Position numbers and translations under genes: made by a program. A stretch of DNA of 64,000 nucleotides. It comes from Kineosporia sp. NBRC 101731 (GTDB taxonomy: Bacteria > Actinomycetota > Actinomycetes > Actinomycetales > Kineosporiaceae). The DNA lies in contig NZ_BSTC01000020.1 in NCBI RefSeq assembly GCF_030269305.1, positions 41,216 through 105,215 of the forward strand, written 5' to 3'. Positions 35,720-44,010 of the stretch are shown here, one piece after another; position 1 is the first letter of the stretch, and every line of letters begins with the position of its first letter. The notes beneath the pieces are model-generated. The model searched no databases, was not told where the DNA came from, and worked only from the letters and a program-made list of their open reading frames with translations.

Positions 35720-36951
35720 CAGCGGCTCACCTGGTCTCTGCTCTGGGTGCCTGCCTGGCTGTCGAGATCAATGGAGGTCGCCTGTGGGGCTTGCGCCTGG
35801 TCAGCCGGCTGGGGACGCAGGCGTTCGCGCAGTGCCCGGCCTTTGGCGAAGAATTCATCGCGCATGACCTGGGTCTGTCGCAGGTGGCGGTCTCCGTTGT
35901 AGCCGGTGCGCCCGTGCAGAACCCGCAGGTTGTCCGTCAGCAGCGCCTCGCCGGCCTTGAGGTTGTACCCGATCCGGTTCTCCGGCGCGTACGCGATGCT
36001 CAAGATCTGCCGTAGCGCCGCGTAGGTGGGCAGCATGTTCTCGGCGGGCACGTCGAGGCTGCTCATGGTGCGCTCGTTCAGACGCACCTCCAGTACCTCA
36101 CCGTTCGAGTCGAGCAGGATGGGCGGCACGTCCGCGACGATGCTCTGGCCCTCGATGCGCCGCTCGTGGCGCACGGGCGTGCTGGTCAGCAGGTCGTAGG
36201 CCTCGGGATCCTGGGCGGCCAGCAGGGCGGCGACGTGGTGGGCGTCCACCAGTTGGGTGTCTCCTCCGCCGTCTTCGCTGGGGCGGATGCAGTGGAACAT
36301 GTTGATCCCGGTCGGCACGCCCCGGTAGGCCTCGTCAGTGTGCGGCAGGAGAGGGCCGGCCAGGTCAGCCACGATGACGGGCTTGGCGCGGGTGATCAGG
36401 TCGAAGAAACGCCCATAGTGCGTCTCACGGATGTAACCGGTCTGATTGGCAAGAGTCTCGATGGTGTCCAGGTCGGTGCCCAGGCCACGCACCAGAACGA
36501 ATCCGTACTCCTCGACGTGGGAGTGCAGGTCGCAGCGGGCCTGTTCGCTGTTCAGCACGTCGTCCCACTCGACGCCCGGCCACTGCGGGAGGGTCGCATC
36601 CCACAGGGTCTTAGGGTGGCGGCGGACCTGGCGCAGGGACTCGGGGCTGTACGCGTGATCGCGCAGCCAGGTCCCCTCGTAGATGGACACGTGGGCGTGC
36701 GGGTCGTTCCAGACGATCCGCAGCGTGCCCGCCTCCAGGCTCGCGCTGGCCGGGGCGATCTCAGCCGGGATATCGAGCAGGCGCTGCAGTCGGGCGCCGC
36801 TGTCGTGCGGTCCGCACGTGGCGCAGGCGCAGTTATCGCGCAACCAGAAGTGGTGAAAGACGCTGCGCCGGCCGTCGGCCCAGGCCACGACGACGGCGCC
36901 GTCGTCCTGGGTGAGAGACCGCGCGAGTGGGGGTGTGTGAATCAGGGTCAT
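35719..36951 (-). CDS. Gamma-butyrobetaine-hydroxylase-like Fe(II)/2-oxoglutarate oxygenase
   Basis: A 410-residue protein with ATG and GGAGG six bases upstream. Residues about 15-95 are the zinc-binding DUF971-type N-terminal domain (HHFWLRDNCACATCGPHDSG), as in BBOX and trimethyllysine hydroxylase. The TauD/TfdA catalytic domain follows, with the facial triad's HxD in LLPHTDEAYRGVPTG and the distal His/Arg in VLHGRTGYNG and HLRQTQVMRDEF. It should hydroxylate (or desaturate) an amino-acid-like substrate, using O2 and 2-oxoglutarate. It is the first gene of a coupled trio with the FAH and PAICS-like genes. Confidence 0.9.
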   Translation of the reverse strand: MTLIHTPPLARSLTQDDGAVVVAWADGRRSVFHHFWLRDNCACATCGPHDSGARLQRLLDIPAEIAPASASLEAGTLRIVWNDPHAHVSIYEGTWLRDHAYSPESLRQVRRHPKTLWDATLPQWPGVEWDDVLNSEQARCDLHSHVEEYGFVLVRGLGTDLDTIETLANQTGYIRETHYGRFFDLITRAKPVIVADLAGPLLPHTDEAYRGVPTGINMFHCIRPSEDGGGDTQLVDAHHVAALLAAQDPEAYDLLTSTPVRHERRIEGQSIVADVPPILLDSNGEVLEVRLNERTMSSLDVPAENMLPTYAALRQILSIAYAPENRIGYNLKAGEALLTDNLRVLHGRTGYNGDRHLRQTQVMRDEFFAKGRALRERLRPQPADQAQAPQATSIDLDSQAGTQSRDQVSR

Positions 36952-37067
36952 AGCTGCCTCCGACGTTCGTGGGTGCCGCTCGGTGCGGACAAACTGAGGT
37001 TCGAGAGGGTGCTGACGCCCAGTGCCGGCGGGGCGCGGGCGGGTGCATCTGACGCCTTGGCGATGAT

Positions 37068-37286
37068 TCAGGTGCGGTTCGCCTCAGGTGGGCTGAGCGC
37101 GTGAGTGCCGTCGCACAACGGCTTTCGGCGAGACAGACCGCATCGGCACAGGGCCACGACCTGACGCCGTGGATCGATCGGCTCCAGGTCAGCATTCTGG
37201 AGGGTAAATGCTCCGCGGACGATGAGGGGGCCACCGGGGTAGACGGTGATGCTCACGTCTGGCTCCGGTGGGGGGTTTTCGCTCAT
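37068..37286 (-). CDS. CDGSH iron-sulfur protein
   Basis: A 72-residue protein with the [2Fe-2S] binding motif CRCGLSRRKPLCDGTH (three Cys, one His) at about residues 49-64. The N-terminus DVSITVYPGGPLIVRG is the usual beta strand of small soluble CDGSH proteins. Its ATG overlaps the oxidase stop as ATGA, so it is translated with the haem-oxygenase-like protein; this pairing is common in actinomycetes, and the protein may supply electrons to the di-iron enzyme. The 116-base gap to the oxygenase gene holds its ribosome-binding site. Confidence 0.93.
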   Translation of the reverse strand: MSENPPPEPDVSITVYPGGPLIVRGAFTLQNADLEPIDPRRQVVALCRCGLSRRKPLCDGTHALSPPEANRT

Positions 37287-38344
37287 GCTGCGGTGGTGGT
37301 GGCGAGCAGGGAGGTGCGACCCTGCGTGAATGCTTGGAGGACGGCGGTGCCGTACAGGCTGCGCAGGCTCATCGTGCTGGTGGCGCCGAACAGGATCGTC
37401 TCCAGCTGCTCGGGGTGTTCCTGGGCCAGGGCGCCGCACATGTCATGGGCGGCGATCTGCTCGTGGACGGCGTCGGCCTCGATGTGCTCGTCGTAGAAGG
37501 CCCGGGCCGCGGCGCTGGCACCCACCCGGGCCAGGCCCTCGCTGTAGCGGCGGTTGGCGATCGAGGAGCCGATCTCGATGACCGCCAGGTTGCCCAGCAG
37601 TGCCGCTCGCCAGCGCCGGTGCAGGCCGTACAGGGACATGATGTTCACCGCAGCGACGGACACGGCTGGGATCTGGTTGATGTACGCGCCGTAGGTCGGG
37701 TCCAGGTCCAGTCCGCGCATCATCTGCGCGTACAGCTCGGCGTGGGTCCACCCGGGCCGCCCTCCGCCGTACTCGTCGGCCTGGATGGTGATCAGTGCGC
37801 TCTTGGCGCGGCCGGTGATGCGCGGGATCGCCCAGGTGTGCTGGTCACCCTCGCGCAGGTTCTTGATGGAGCGGTGGGTCACCAGTTCACGAAACTGTTC
37901 GATGCTTGCCGTCTTGTGAGCGAACGCATCCATCGCCGAACCATGAGCCGGGGAAGCCATCTCCAGCAGATGCACCGGCAGATCACTCGCGGATAGCGCC
38001 CCCCTCTCGCCGACTGGCGGAGCTGGCGGTCCTCTGCGGATGGTTGCGGGCGTTGGCGCGGTCACGCTGCTCAGCAGGGCGTCTTCGAAGGCCACTTCCA
38101 GTGCAGCACGCACGGCCAGGAGAGCCGGGTCCCATTCCCAGTGCTCGTCCACGTCGTCGAAGCCGTCGTAGTGCAGGCCGTAGCAGACGAACAGGCAGAT
38201 CTGGATGTCCTCCGACACGCGAGCATCGGGCTCCGGGTCGCTCCTGACGAGGTCGGTGAGACCGGCAGGCAGACGCCCCACCGTCCCCGGCAGCGCCTCG
38301 AACAGCTCCTGGCTGATCGGGCCCCGGGCTGCGGGCAGTTTCAT
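37283..38344 (-). CDS. Haem-oxygenase-like di-iron oxidase (HDO, iron-containing redox family)
   Basis: A 353-residue protein; the start MKLPAARG is chosen for its GGAAGGAG. Typical HDO signatures are visible: FRELVTHRSIKNLREGDQHT, WAIPRITGRAKSALITIQAD immediately followed by EYGGG, and the late ligand helix YDEHIEADAVHEQIAAHDM. Characterised relatives (SznF, BesC, UndA classes) use a transient di-iron cofactor and O2 for N-oxygenation, C-C cleavage or oxidative decarboxylation. Coupled to the CDGSH gene. I infer that it does the key oxidative step of this pathway; the chemistry cannot be read from sequence. Confidence 0.88.
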   Translation of the reverse strand: MKLPAARGPISQELFEALPGTVGRLPAGLTDLVRSDPEPDARVSEDIQICLFVCYGLHYDGFDDVDEHWEWDPALLAVRAALEVAFEDALLSSVTAPTPATIRRGPPAPPVGERGALSASDLPVHLLEMASPAHGSAMDAFAHKTASIEQFRELVTHRSIKNLREGDQHTWAIPRITGRAKSALITIQADEYGGGRPGWTHAELYAQMMRGLDLDPTYGAYINQIPAVSVAAVNIMSLYGLHRRWRAALLGNLAVIEIGSSIANRRYSEGLARVGASAAARAFYDEHIEADAVHEQIAAHDMCGALAQEHPEQLETILFGATSTMSLRSLYGTAVLQAFTQGRTSLLATTTAA

Positions 38345-38514
38345 CTCTGACTCCTTCCTGGGTGTCAGGCAGGCCGGCACGCACCGAACGATCCGGGACC
38401 GACCTGCACTGACCTGGATTGACTTTCGTTCTCATGAGGGCTGACGCGGGTTCCTTCAGGTCCGACCGGGCGCTGGTGCTGTGCCCAGTTCCTGGTTCCT
38501 TGCAAACCGAGCGC

Positions 38515-39861
38515 TCAGGGGATCGGAACGGCTGCCGTGACCTGGCTCAGGTCGTCGGCGGACAGAAGTCCTGACTGGGTCTGAGTCCTGGCCAGGACAG
38601 CGCTGATGGTCGCCTCGTCGTAGGGCAGCCCGAGTTCCCGCAGGACCTGAGCGATCCCCGCGCGACCGCTGTTGGCGTTGATCAGCAACTGCTGGTGGCG
38701 CCCCAGGGCCTGTGCGGGCACCGCTGAGTAGATCTCGTCCTGCGCCTGTGGTCCCAGGCGGCCTGCTTTCACGACGGCCGCGGCGTGTGTGCCTGTAGCG
38801 GTGGAGAACACGTCCTGGCCGACAATTGGCTGGTGCCGGGGTATCTCAATCTGCAGGCTCTGCGAGACGAGTTCGCACATCGCTGGCAGCGCCTTCAGGT
38901 CGTATCGCGGGTTCTCGTCGACCCGATCGGTGCCTTCGGTGCTTACGGTGGCAGGCGAGCGCTGGTTGTCCAGAAGGACAATGATCTGTTCAAGGGCCAG
39001 GTTGCCGGCCCTTTCCCCGATCCCCAGGAACGTGCCGCTGATCAGCCGGGCGCCTCCTTCGGCGGCGGCCAGGGAGTTGGCCAGGGCCAGGCCCATGTCA
39101 TTGTGACCGTGCCAGGCCAGCTCGATTTCGCCGCTGGGCTCGCTTCGGCGGGCGGGCACTGCCCTGGTACCGCTCGATGTGATGGTGGAGTGGTCGGTGG
39201 GGGTGTCGCAGGTCAGTGTGTGCCCGGCGGCGCGGATCGTGTCGGCCACGAACTCGACGTGCTCGCGGGCGAGTGTGGGCAGGCAAGCGCCGGCGGTGTC
39301 GTTCAGGACGATGGTGCGGGCCCCGCAGTCCAGGGCCGCCTGGACGCAGACGCTCAGATCAGCTGGCGGGGTGCGGGTGGAGTCCTCGAACGCGATCCGG
39401 AAGGCCAGGTCCTCCCGTTCGGCTTGTGCAGCCACGGCCTGGATGCGCTGGAGCATGTCCCGAAGGTCCCAGCCTTCGACGGCTTGCCGGATCGGGCTGG
39501 TGCTGATGAATAGGTCCGCGGTGACCGCGGTACCGGTTCGTTGCTGGATCTCCAGGACTGCCCGCAGATCGGCGATCAGGGCGCGGGCCATGAGTACCGG
39601 CTGCACCGGCAAGGCGGCGCTGGCTAGGTGCGTGACCAGTTGCTGGCAGTGGCTTGCCTCTAGCGCGGAGGCCGCGGGGAACCCGAGGAACGAGACTTCT
39701 ACCCCGACCCGGGCGCTGTGCTCGATCATCTGGATGCGCTGCTGGAGCGTTGGACGGTGAGCGCGCAGGTTCTGCAGCGACTCGCGGACATCGTCCTCCA
39801 GACGCACGTGCGCGTACGGTTCCACGTCCGCGGTCAGGCTGCGGCCCCTGCTGACGCTCAC
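38515..39861 (-). CDS. LeuA/homocitrate-synthase-like (HMGL superfamily) enzyme with altered active site
   Basis: A 448-residue TIM-barrel protein, GTG start overlapping the upstream stop (GTGA). The barrel shows VGVEVSFLGFPAASALEA, VLNDTAGACLPTL, WHGHNDMGLALANSLAA (metal-binding HxH) and GERAGNLALEQI. At the N-terminus, where alkyl-malate synthases have LRDGEQ, this protein has LEDDVR: the catalytic Arg is replaced by Glu while the metal Asp is kept. The family condenses acetyl-CoA with 2-oxo acids. The substitution suggests a changed reaction or acyl donor, provided the alignment is right. Confidence 0.85.
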   Translation of the reverse strand: MSVSRGRSLTADVEPYAHVRLEDDVRESLQNLRAHRPTLQQRIQMIEHSARVGVEVSFLGFPAASALEASHCQQLVTHLASAALPVQPVLMARALIADLRAVLEIQQRTGTAVTADLFISTSPIRQAVEGWDLRDMLQRIQAVAAQAEREDLAFRIAFEDSTRTPPADLSVCVQAALDCGARTIVLNDTAGACLPTLAREHVEFVADTIRAAGHTLTCDTPTDHSTITSSGTRAVPARRSEPSGEIELAWHGHNDMGLALANSLAAAEGGARLISGTFLGIGERAGNLALEQIIVLLDNQRSPATVSTEGTDRVDENPRYDLKALPAMCELVSQSLQIEIPRHQPIVGQDVFSTATGTHAAAVVKAGRLGPQAQDEIYSAVPAQALGRHQQLLINANSGRAGIAQVLRELGLPYDEATISAVLARTQTQSGLLSADDLSQVTAAVPIP

Positions 39862-41012
39862 GCAGACCGCTGCCGGATGCGCTGGTCACGCGCACATACG
39901 TGCCGGATGACGTCGGCAGCTTGCGTGAAGGTCGAGGTGTCGCGCACCAGAGCGACGCGCACGTAGGGATCGCCCAGGCGTTCGTCGGACCAGAAGAAGT
40001 CGTTGCCCGGCAGGACATGGATGCCCTGTTGGGCCAGGTCCTGGGTGACGTCCTGGCCGGTCAGCTCGCCGCGCAGCTCAGGGTCGATACGCAGCCAGGA
40101 CACACTCATGAACGGCTGCTCGACGGGTGTCAGGAACGTCGAGGCCAAGGCCTCGCGCAGCAGGCCACGGTTGTGCCGCACGAGGCCCCGGACCGCGTCG
40201 CGGTCATCGGCACCCGACAGCTCCAGGAACCCGGTCAGCAGCCGCAACGCGAAGGGAGACACGTGCAGCAGGAAGTCGGAGTTGATGTGGTCGATATCCG
40301 CGGCCAGGCGCCGGCTGACCGAAAGAAACGGGGCCTTGATCTCCAGGGTGGGCCACGTCTTGCCGGTGTCCTCGATGACGATCCAGTCGATGTCAGCATC
40401 GATCAGGAGCTTGTACTGGTCATAGACATCGGCGTCGGGCTGGTAGAACCGGAAGCAGGTGTCCAGGATCAGCATCACGCCGCGCCGGGAGCAGAAATTC
40501 AGGATCTGGATCAGCGTGGCCTCCGAGACCGTGGTCCCAGTCGGGTTGTTCGGGCTGACCAGGAACAGAACGTCCGTATCGATCGAGTCCAAGCGCTCCT
40601 CCAGCGCCTGCGCATCCCCCTGGAGCACGTCATCAGGCAACGGCGTCAAGGGAACCTGATGGCGGCGCAGGATGTCCTTGAGATTGTCGAAGCACGGCTC
40701 GATCAGCGTGACCGACTTACCCGCCAGACGCAGGTGGTTAGCGATCAGCTCAATTCCCGACGATGCCGTGAAACAGGGGAACCTCGCACCGGCCTGCCGA
40801 TCGAGTGTCTGGCCCGAGAGTCCGAAGAACGTCTCAAAATAGGTTTCGGTGATGTCGTTCAGCCGCAGCCGGTCGTCCTGCCGGAACAACGACGGCAGCC
40901 GGTCGACCAGAGCGTTTTCCTGGTCGGTCCACGCCCGGAAGGCATGGCCATCGGCCAGGTTCAGCGTTTCTCCCAGCGCTGCTACTTCGCGCTGCGTGAG
41001 ATTCCCGTGCAT
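39858..41012 (-). CDS. PLP-dependent class I/II aminotransferase
   Basis: A 384-residue protein; start MHGNLTQREV, with AAGGAGG four bases upstream, preferred over an ATG eight codons earlier. The fold-type I pattern is clear: LFLVSPNNPTGTTVSEATLI (Asn and cofactor loop), VMLILDTCFRFY (Asp for pyridine N), and the Schiff-base lysine in IEDTGKTWPTLEIK. It is closest in feel to VioD/Mpp-type enzymes acting on amino acids in antibiotic pathways. As first gene of the operon it probably supplies or aminates a 2-oxo acid used by the coupled LeuA-like enzyme. Confidence 0.9.
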   Translation of the reverse strand: MHGNLTQREVAALGETLNLADGHAFRAWTDQENALVDRLPSLFRQDDRLRLNDITETYFETFFGLSGQTLDRQAGARFPCFTASSGIELIANHLRLAGKSVTLIEPCFDNLKDILRRHQVPLTPLPDDVLQGDAQALEERLDSIDTDVLFLVSPNNPTGTTVSEATLIQILNFCSRRGVMLILDTCFRFYQPDADVYDQYKLLIDADIDWIVIEDTGKTWPTLEIKAPFLSVSRRLAADIDHINSDFLLHVSPFALRLLTGFLELSGADDRDAVRGLVRHNRGLLREALASTFLTPVEQPFMSVSWLRIDPELRGELTGQDVTQDLAQQGIHVLPGNDFFWSDERLGDPYVRVALVRDTSTFTQAADVIRHVCARDQRIRQRSA

Positions 41013-41383
41013 CGAGCCTCCTTGATCGACTTTCACGATTCGTCGCCATAACGTGCCAACTGCGGCCTACTTACAGGTCCCGCCGTCGAATACTGTGGAG
41101 CCACAGGCGGATCCCAGACCGGCAGGTGTTGCGTCATGAGCCTTGTGCTGCCACGCGGTCACGGTCTTGGGGCGCGCTTGAACCCAGGTCACGGCAAACG
41201 AATGCGCCAGTCAGCAGATCTCATGAACGAAACGGATCACGCCGAAGCATCCGCCAGAGCAGGCGCACTCATCGGCAGGAAGACTCAGCCGATCACGGTG
41301 ACCGTGGTTCGGCCTCTTGCAGTTGGTGACCCGCTGACGGCCCGACGGATGGACCGTCGTGCGACCGCCAGCGGGAGTTCAGA

Positions 41384-41424
41384 CGCCGGGACGGGTGGAG
41401 GGTGTCGGCGGGTGACTGTCACCC
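41384..41424 (-). repeat. Inverted-repeat copy B with 41-bp perfect core
   Basis: This segment is the exact reverse complement of 31854-31894 and lies in the 469-base gene-free leader upstream of the biosynthetic operon (41013-41481). Relative to the downstream gene it has the same orientation as copy A. It contains the palindrome GGGTGACTGTCACCC. The rest of this gap holds no supported gene. Confidence 0.85.
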
Positions 41425-41481
41425 ATCCCGGCGCCGATCTAGGGGCGCGCGCCTTGCTCGCGGCCTGGCGATGGCCGGGGC

Positions 41482-42003
41482 CTAGGGAGGCGCGTGCGCT
41501 GGAGCCAGCCGATCAGCGACTGCTGGGGCGCCGGGTTCTTCCAGCTGCTGTGCACGTGCCCGCGCCATCAGGGCCCGGATCAAGGACTGCAGGTTGATGC
41601 CCGTCCAGACCGCAAGGATCGTCGGGCAGGACGTCGCGGGCAGCACCACGACGCCCGGCACCTGAGCGATGACTTGGTGGGCGCGGCCGTGCAGCCACTG
41701 TCCGGCGGTGCCGTGCAGGTACACGGTCAATTGATCGGGACGATCCGCACCGCCCGTCACGGCCGCGATCTGCAGGCCCCGCGTACGGAGTTCACGGTGC
41801 AGCTCTTGTGCCGTCAGGACCGGGGGTGATCCCGATCGTCCGGACGCCCTGGATCCGGGCTCCGGTTCAGGTTCCGCTTTGGCTTTCGACGGGTGAGCGT
41901 TGAGCTCGGCTGCCCCCGTGGCAGTCGAGATCTCGCGCATCGTAGGCCGTTTGGTTGCGCCGCTAGGGGCCGGAAGTACCCTGGAATCTGCGTGACCGAT
42001 CAT
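41482..42003 (-). CDS. Hypothetical protein of a coupled pair
   Basis: A 173-residue protein whose ATG overlaps the upstream stop (ATGA). The N-terminal 60 residues are disordered and Glu/Pro-rich (KAKAEPEPEPGSRASG); residues about 65-150 form an alpha/beta domain (LTAQELHRELRTRGLQIAAV, QLTVYLHGTAGQWLHG, VPGVVVLPATSCPTI). No family recognised. It is placed upstream of the biosynthetic operon in the same direction but separated by the gene-free leader with repeat B. Confidence 0.62.
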   Translation of the reverse strand: MIGHADSRVLPAPSGATKRPTMREISTATGAAELNAHPSKAKAEPEPEPGSRASGRSGSPPVLTAQELHRELRTRGLQIAAVTGGADRPDQLTVYLHGTAGQWLHGRAHQVIAQVPGVVVLPATSCPTILAVWTGINLQSLIRALMARARAQQLEEPGAPAVADRLAPAHAPP

Positions 42004-42317
42004 GCCGTCACCAAGTGGTCGGCGAACGCCGACAATGCGGCGGCCTCAGCCGGGGACAGCTCCCAGTCGTGTACGTCGTCCAGGGTGATCGACACCAGAG
42101 CTGGTGACTCGCTGCGCAGCTCGACGCGGCTGACGAGCAACCGCTGTCCTGGCGACCTGAGCAGTCGGAAGAGGTCGGCTTTTTCCAGCTCGGCCATGCA
42201 TCGCTCGGCGTACCAGATCTGAACGGTTCTGGGCGCTGGCCGGAAGTAGACGGCTGCGGCCCGCCCGGATGTGGTGACGGCTTCAACGATCAGGGTCCCG
42301 TTACAGAGATGGGCCAC
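42000..42317 (-). CDS. Hypothetical protein of a coupled pair
   Basis: A 105-residue acidic protein; start MAHLCNGTLIVEAV. It alternates short strands (TLIVEAVTTSGRAAAVYF, QRLLVSRVELRS) with a C-terminal helix (LSPAEAAALSAFADHLVTA). No domain recognised. It is divergently transcribed from the regulator at 42573; the 255-base region between them should hold both promoters. Translational coupling to the 173-residue protein suggests that the two act together. Confidence 0.6.
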   Translation of the reverse strand: MAHLCNGTLIVEAVTTSGRAAAVYFRPAPRTVQIWYAERCMAELEKADLFRLLRSPGQRLLVSRVELRSESPALVSITLDDVHDWELSPAEAAALSAFADHLVTA

Positions 42318-42572
42318 CTGGATTCACATCCCTTCAAGCGCTTCGGAATTCGCCGGCGTCCTCGGTGGGCTGGCCGTCGCGATTGCCTGCATTGCCCGAC
42401 GTCAGCCTGACCTGCCGGGGACGGTCGCAGCTACGGCCTGCGAACGCCGCTACCACGACGTTAGGGCGACATTTCTGCGTCATTAGGCGCTCTACCTGCA
42501 TCTTTGCTGGGCCAAGGACAGGAGGGCGGGTTAGTTTTGGGTGATCACGTCGAAGCAGTCGGGGAGTGAGTC

Positions 42573-43958
42573 GTGATTGATCGGCCGGCGCCGAGGACAT
42601 TGCTGGAGAGATTGGTTCGGGACGGGGACCGGACCAATGACGAGTGGTGCGCCCATTTCGACCAGGTCGCGCAAGAGCTACAAGAACGTGTCACTCTTTC
42701 TCCCCGCCAATTCCAGCGATGGATGGCCGGAGAAGTAACCAACGCACGCCCTGCTGCGCGACGAGTCGCGGCCCAGGTCTGGGGTTCGCCCCTGGCCACG
42801 CTCTTGGGTTCACCGACGGCTGAGGTGGCTGCGCCCCATCTCATGGACGGCCTGGGACGCGACGAGGTGAGCAGTCCCACCGTTGCGATCGCAGCCAATG
42901 ACGCCCTGTATCAGGGAGGGTTAGGTGGCAACACCAGTACGCGTACGTCCCCGAGTATGGAGTTGATCGCCCTCATGGCGGCGCACGAATCAACGGAGCA
43001 CGCCAGCGCGGCTGGCGGCGCAGTCAGTCCCTCCAGCATCGAGCAGGTTCAGGCCGAAGTCCGGCGACTGGCCAGAGATTTCACGACCATCCCTCCGCTG
43101 CTCCTGCTGGCCGAGGCCAGACGAGCCCGCGATGCCACCTACTCGCTCCTGGACCGCACGCGTCGGCCTGTCCAGACCGCGGACCTGTACCTGGCCGCCG
43201 GCCAATTGTGCGGGCTGATGGCCAGCGCATCGTTCGACCTAACCGCCTGGGACGCGGCCGAGGAGCAGTCCCGGGCCGCCAACGTGTACGCCGAACTCGT
43301 CGATCACCCGGGCCTGCGGTCCTGGGCCCGGGGCACTCAGGCGCTCGTGCAGTTCTGGACCGGCCGACCTCGGCAGGCCCTGATTCACGTCTCGGCCGGT
43401 CTTGACGGCGCTCCCGCCGGTACCGCACTAGCACGCCTCAAAGCCATCGAGGCGCGCGCCCTCTCACAGCTGGGCGGAGACCCCAGCGAGGCGCTGCAGG
43501 CGGTGAGCCAAGCAGATGAAGCCCTTACCGGCCCTCAGGACGATGACCTTCACAACGAGGTCGGCGGCGAATTCGGCTGGGAGGCCTCCCGCCACGACGG
43601 GTGTATCAGCACCGCGCTGCTGGCCATGGGAGATTCCGCCGCCGCAGCGGCCCGGGCCCGGGCATCACTGGCGCAGAACGCCAGCGAACCGGTAGCCGGG
43701 GGTGTGGATCATGTGCGCGTCAATCTCGCGGCCGCAAATCTGCGGCTGAACGACCTCGACGCAGCCACCGAGGCCCTGACCGAGGTGTGGGACATCCCGG
43801 TACCGCAGCGTCGGCACAGCTTGACCGACCGCCTGGGCGGCGTCGGTCGGCTCCTGGCCGAGCAGTCCTGGCGTACCGACCCCGCAGCTTCGGAGCTACG
43901 AGACCGGGTCGAGGTCTTCAACGACGAAGCCCGCTGGCGGGCACTTCCCACCAGCTGA
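42573..43958 (+). CDS. HTH-type regulator with TPR-like C-terminal domain
   Basis: A 461-residue protein with GTG start. Residues about 15-85 resemble a DNA-binding helical domain of the XRE type (LSPRQFQRWMAGEVTNARPA, AARRVAAQVWG), followed from about residue 150 by tetratricopeptide-like helices (QTADLYLAAGQLCGLMASAS, AEEQSRAANVYAELVDHPG, NLAAANLRLNDLDAATEAL). Actinomycete regulators of this build control secondary metabolism and development. Its position, divergent from the coupled pair and near the biosynthetic operon, makes it a candidate pathway regulator. Confidence 0.75.
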   Translation: MIDRPAPRTLLERLVRDGDRTNDEWCAHFDQVAQELQERVTLSPRQFQRWMAGEVTNARPAARRVAAQVWGSPLATLLGSPTAEVAAPHLMDGLGRDEVSSPTVAIAANDALYQGGLGGNTSTRTSPSMELIALMAAHESTEHASAAGGAVSPSSIEQVQAEVRRLARDFTTIPPLLLLAEARRARDATYSLLDRTRRPVQTADLYLAAGQLCGLMASASFDLTAWDAAEEQSRAANVYAELVDHPGLRSWARGTQALVQFWTGRPRQALIHVSAGLDGAPAGTALARLKAIEARALSQLGGDPSEALQAVSQADEALTGPQDDDLHNEVGGEFGWEASRHDGCISTALLAMGDSAAAAARARASLAQNASEPVAGGVDHVRVNLAAANLRLNDLDAATEALTEVWDIPVPQRRHSLTDRLGGVGRLLAEQSWRTDPAASELRDRVEVFNDEARWRALPTS

Positions 43959-44010
43959 CCGCCAGCTCCTACCCGACGCGCGCTTCGCATACCCGCGGCG
44001 CGCTGCCCTT

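Noticed and set aside
41136..41597. Plus-strand 153-residue ORF over repeat B
   Set aside because: No domain, low-complexity composition, overlaps the repeat; it is more likely leader sequence.
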